Translations under genes and position numbers: made by a program
Shown here: in pieces, positions 62,912-64,000 of the stretch
Layout of the letters: every line of letters begins with the position of its first letter
Numbering within the stretch: the first letter of the stretch is position 1
Source of the DNA: Clostridium sp. 'White wine YQ'
Lineage (GTDB): Bacteria; Bacillota; Clostridia; Clostridiales; Clostridiaceae
Direction of reading: 5' to 3'
Length of the DNA stretch: 64,000 bases
NCBI RefSeq assembly: GCF_028728205.1
Contig: NZ_JAQYUU010000003.1
Coordinates: 186,001-250,000, forward strand
The notes under the pieces: generated by a model
Told to the model about the DNA's origin: nothing
The model's input: the letters and a program-made list of their open reading frames with translations, nothing else
The model's database searches: none

Positions 62912-64000
62912 CTATTTTTCAATATGCAAATGGGTATTATCTTCTTTCTTCCCATTTATTATGTTTAAGATATAATTACGTTGAAACATAGATATATCAT
63001 TTTCCCAAAGTTTAAATCCTTCAGTATTTTTAATATCGTCTCCAATCTTATATTCAGTTCCTGCAAAATAATTAAGATTTACTATTCTCATTATATTGCT
63101 CATTGCTTTAATTTGTTCAACTGTATATTCTCCTGAACTAGCTAGATTTTCGTATGCTCTATCATATGCTTTATCCCCAAAATACTCTTCCGAATAAGCT
63201 TTAAAATTAATTAGGTTTTTATCTTTTAATCCATTTTCTTTCGCATAGGCTTCAACATCAACAGACTTAGTACTATAATCGTATCCCTTTTCCTTATCAT
63301 AATTTATGATTCCGTACTGCTGAGGATATACTGCTAACGAACTAGTTGCTATATCATAAACCTTGGTATTGTTATCTTGAGCGGAGTTTATATTTTGAAT
63401 ATGTATATGCCCTGTCAAAACCAAATTTATTCCATCCTTTGTAAATTCATCAATAGCATCTTTACTATTATCTAAAGTATAATCTTTTTTCACCACTCCA
63501 CTGTGATCCATTAAATTGTGATGCATAACTGTTATTAACTTTGCATTATGAGCTTTTGCTAAATCACTGCATTTTTTAATCCACTCAAAAGTTTCTTTAG
63601 TAATCTGTCCCCCTACTTCTGGAGATCCATTTTTAATGTTACTCATATATTTTGCTGTATCCAGCATAAGAAACCAAGTATCTTCTGTTGGTGCTACTAA
63701 ATAGCTTAATGTCTTCTTATCCCTTGAAACAGCTTCATTATATCCAAAATCCTTATACAACATAGAGAAATCTTTATTGGTTATATAGTCGGTCTTATAT
63801 TGATCTTCTCCCTTAAAACTTCTTGCATTAGGATTCAAAATATCATGATTTCCTGGAATTACATACACTGAAGTCCCAAGTTCCTCTATCTTATGTAACT
63901 TCTTAATCAATTCTTCATGACTCGCCTTTTCACCATTACTTGTTAAGTCCCCGCTTATTATAAGAAATTGAGGTTTACTTTTTTTAATATCATTTATAAA
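62912..64000 (-). CDS. Metallophosphoesterase, 5' end outside the window
   Basis: The calcineurin-like domain is read from the window edge: FLIISGDLTSNGEKASHEEL, then PGNHDILNP, MHHNLMDHSG and TGHIHIQN. The TTG at 63910 is not the real start, because the conserved GDLTSNG motif lies upstream in the same frame up to base 64000. The N-terminus, possibly with a signal peptide, is beyond the window. A C-terminal extension (about 150 residues) follows the catalytic domain. Confidence 0.88.
   Translation of the reverse strand, partial: FINDIKKSKPQFLIISGDLTSNGEKASHEELIKKLHKIEELGTSVYVIPGNHDILNPNARSFKGEDQYKTDYITNKDFSMLYKDFGYNEAVSRDKKTLSYLVAPTEDTWFLMLDTAKYMSNIKNGSPEVGGQITKETFEWIKKCSDLAKAHNAKLITVMHHNLMDHSGVVKKDYTLDNSKDAIDEFTKDGINLVLTGHIHIQNINSAQDNNTKVYDIATSSLAVYPQQYGIINYDKEKGYDYSTKSVDVEAYAKENGLKDKNLINFKAYSEEYFGDKAYDRAYENLASSGEYTVEQIKAMSNIMRIVNLNYFAGTEYKIGDDIKNTEGFKLWENDISMFQRNYILNIINGKKEDNTHLHIEK

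Noticed and set aside
63908-63910. TTG as start of the last metallophosphoesterase
   Set aside because: The same frame runs to base 64000 and includes the conserved GDLTSNG motif upstream, so the gene is simply cut by the window.

Overview
The window is AT-rich, low-GC Firmicute DNA. Strong Shine-Dalgarno sites (GGAGG) precede most starts, and TTG or GTG starts occur. The gene set is an anaerobic corrin pathway, a gut-type sorbitol PTS, a BMP-type nucleoside ABC transporter, a KimA-type potassium carrier and many lipoproteins. Together these point to Clostridium sensu stricto or a close relative. It reads as ordinary chromosome carrying one IS1595-type element and an unusual family of hairpin repeats. 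No tRNA, rRNA or CRISPR array was seen.

Layout. 1-2.9 kb: a Cof-type phosphatase and an ABC-F ATPase. 3.1-8.3 kb: a complete sorbitol PTS operon on the minus strand (gutR, gutM, IIC, IIB, second IIC part, IIA, sorbitol-6-P dehydrogenase), in which the usual fused EIIBC is split in two. 8.5-13.8 kb: plsC, then a MarR-regulated heterodimeric ABC exporter with a clear promoter and operator. 14.1-15.9 kb: a DODA-type dioxygenase and proC. 15.9-17.1 kb: an IS1595-type element with a probably defective transposase. 17.1-20.4 kb: ribD-ribE-ribB-ribH behind an FMN riboswitch, with no GTP cyclohydrolase II domain. 20.4-22.7 kb: two hemerythrin-type repair proteins (one of them ric) beside an FNR-like Fe-S regulator and an FNR-like box. 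22.8-26.2 kb: a lactonase, a nitroreductase and a membrane-anchored MutS-like ATPase. 26.2-35.8 kb: an eleven-gene cobalamin operon running from sirohydrochlorin to cobyrinate a,c-diamide, behind a cobalamin riboswitch. 35.9-40.9 kb: a two-domain cell-wall hydrolase, an M20 amidohydrolase and twin lipoproteins. 41-47.5 kb: an EAL-CBS-GGDEF protein, KimA and a two-component system with a small zinc protein. 47.6-53.8 kb: a nucleoside ABC transporter and ApbE. 54-58.5 kb: a VOC protein, T-box-controlled ilvBN, an NCS2 purine permease and a cysteine-less HMA protein. 58.5-64 kb: an MFS transporter, a MerR-zinc-ribbon-methyltransferase fusion, a VanZ-like protein and two metallophosphoesterases, the last cut by the window edge.

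The most unusual signal is a family of ~96-bp hairpin units in tandem with 4-nt spacers. They lie at 35366-35580, inside the long leader between the cobalamin riboswitch and cbiK, and again at 37892-38063. Three full copies show compensatory changes in all three stems, while the apical loop (RGTTTCTR) and a GTGA/GAAC internal loop stay fixed. That indicates selection for a folded nucleic acid or a hairpin-type mobile repeat. I do not recognise the family.

Regulation is unusually readable. It includes FMN, cobalamin and T-box leaders, a MarR operator overlapping its promoter, an FNR-type palindrome placed for class II activation of ric, and a PTS-type regulator with GutM for sorbitol.
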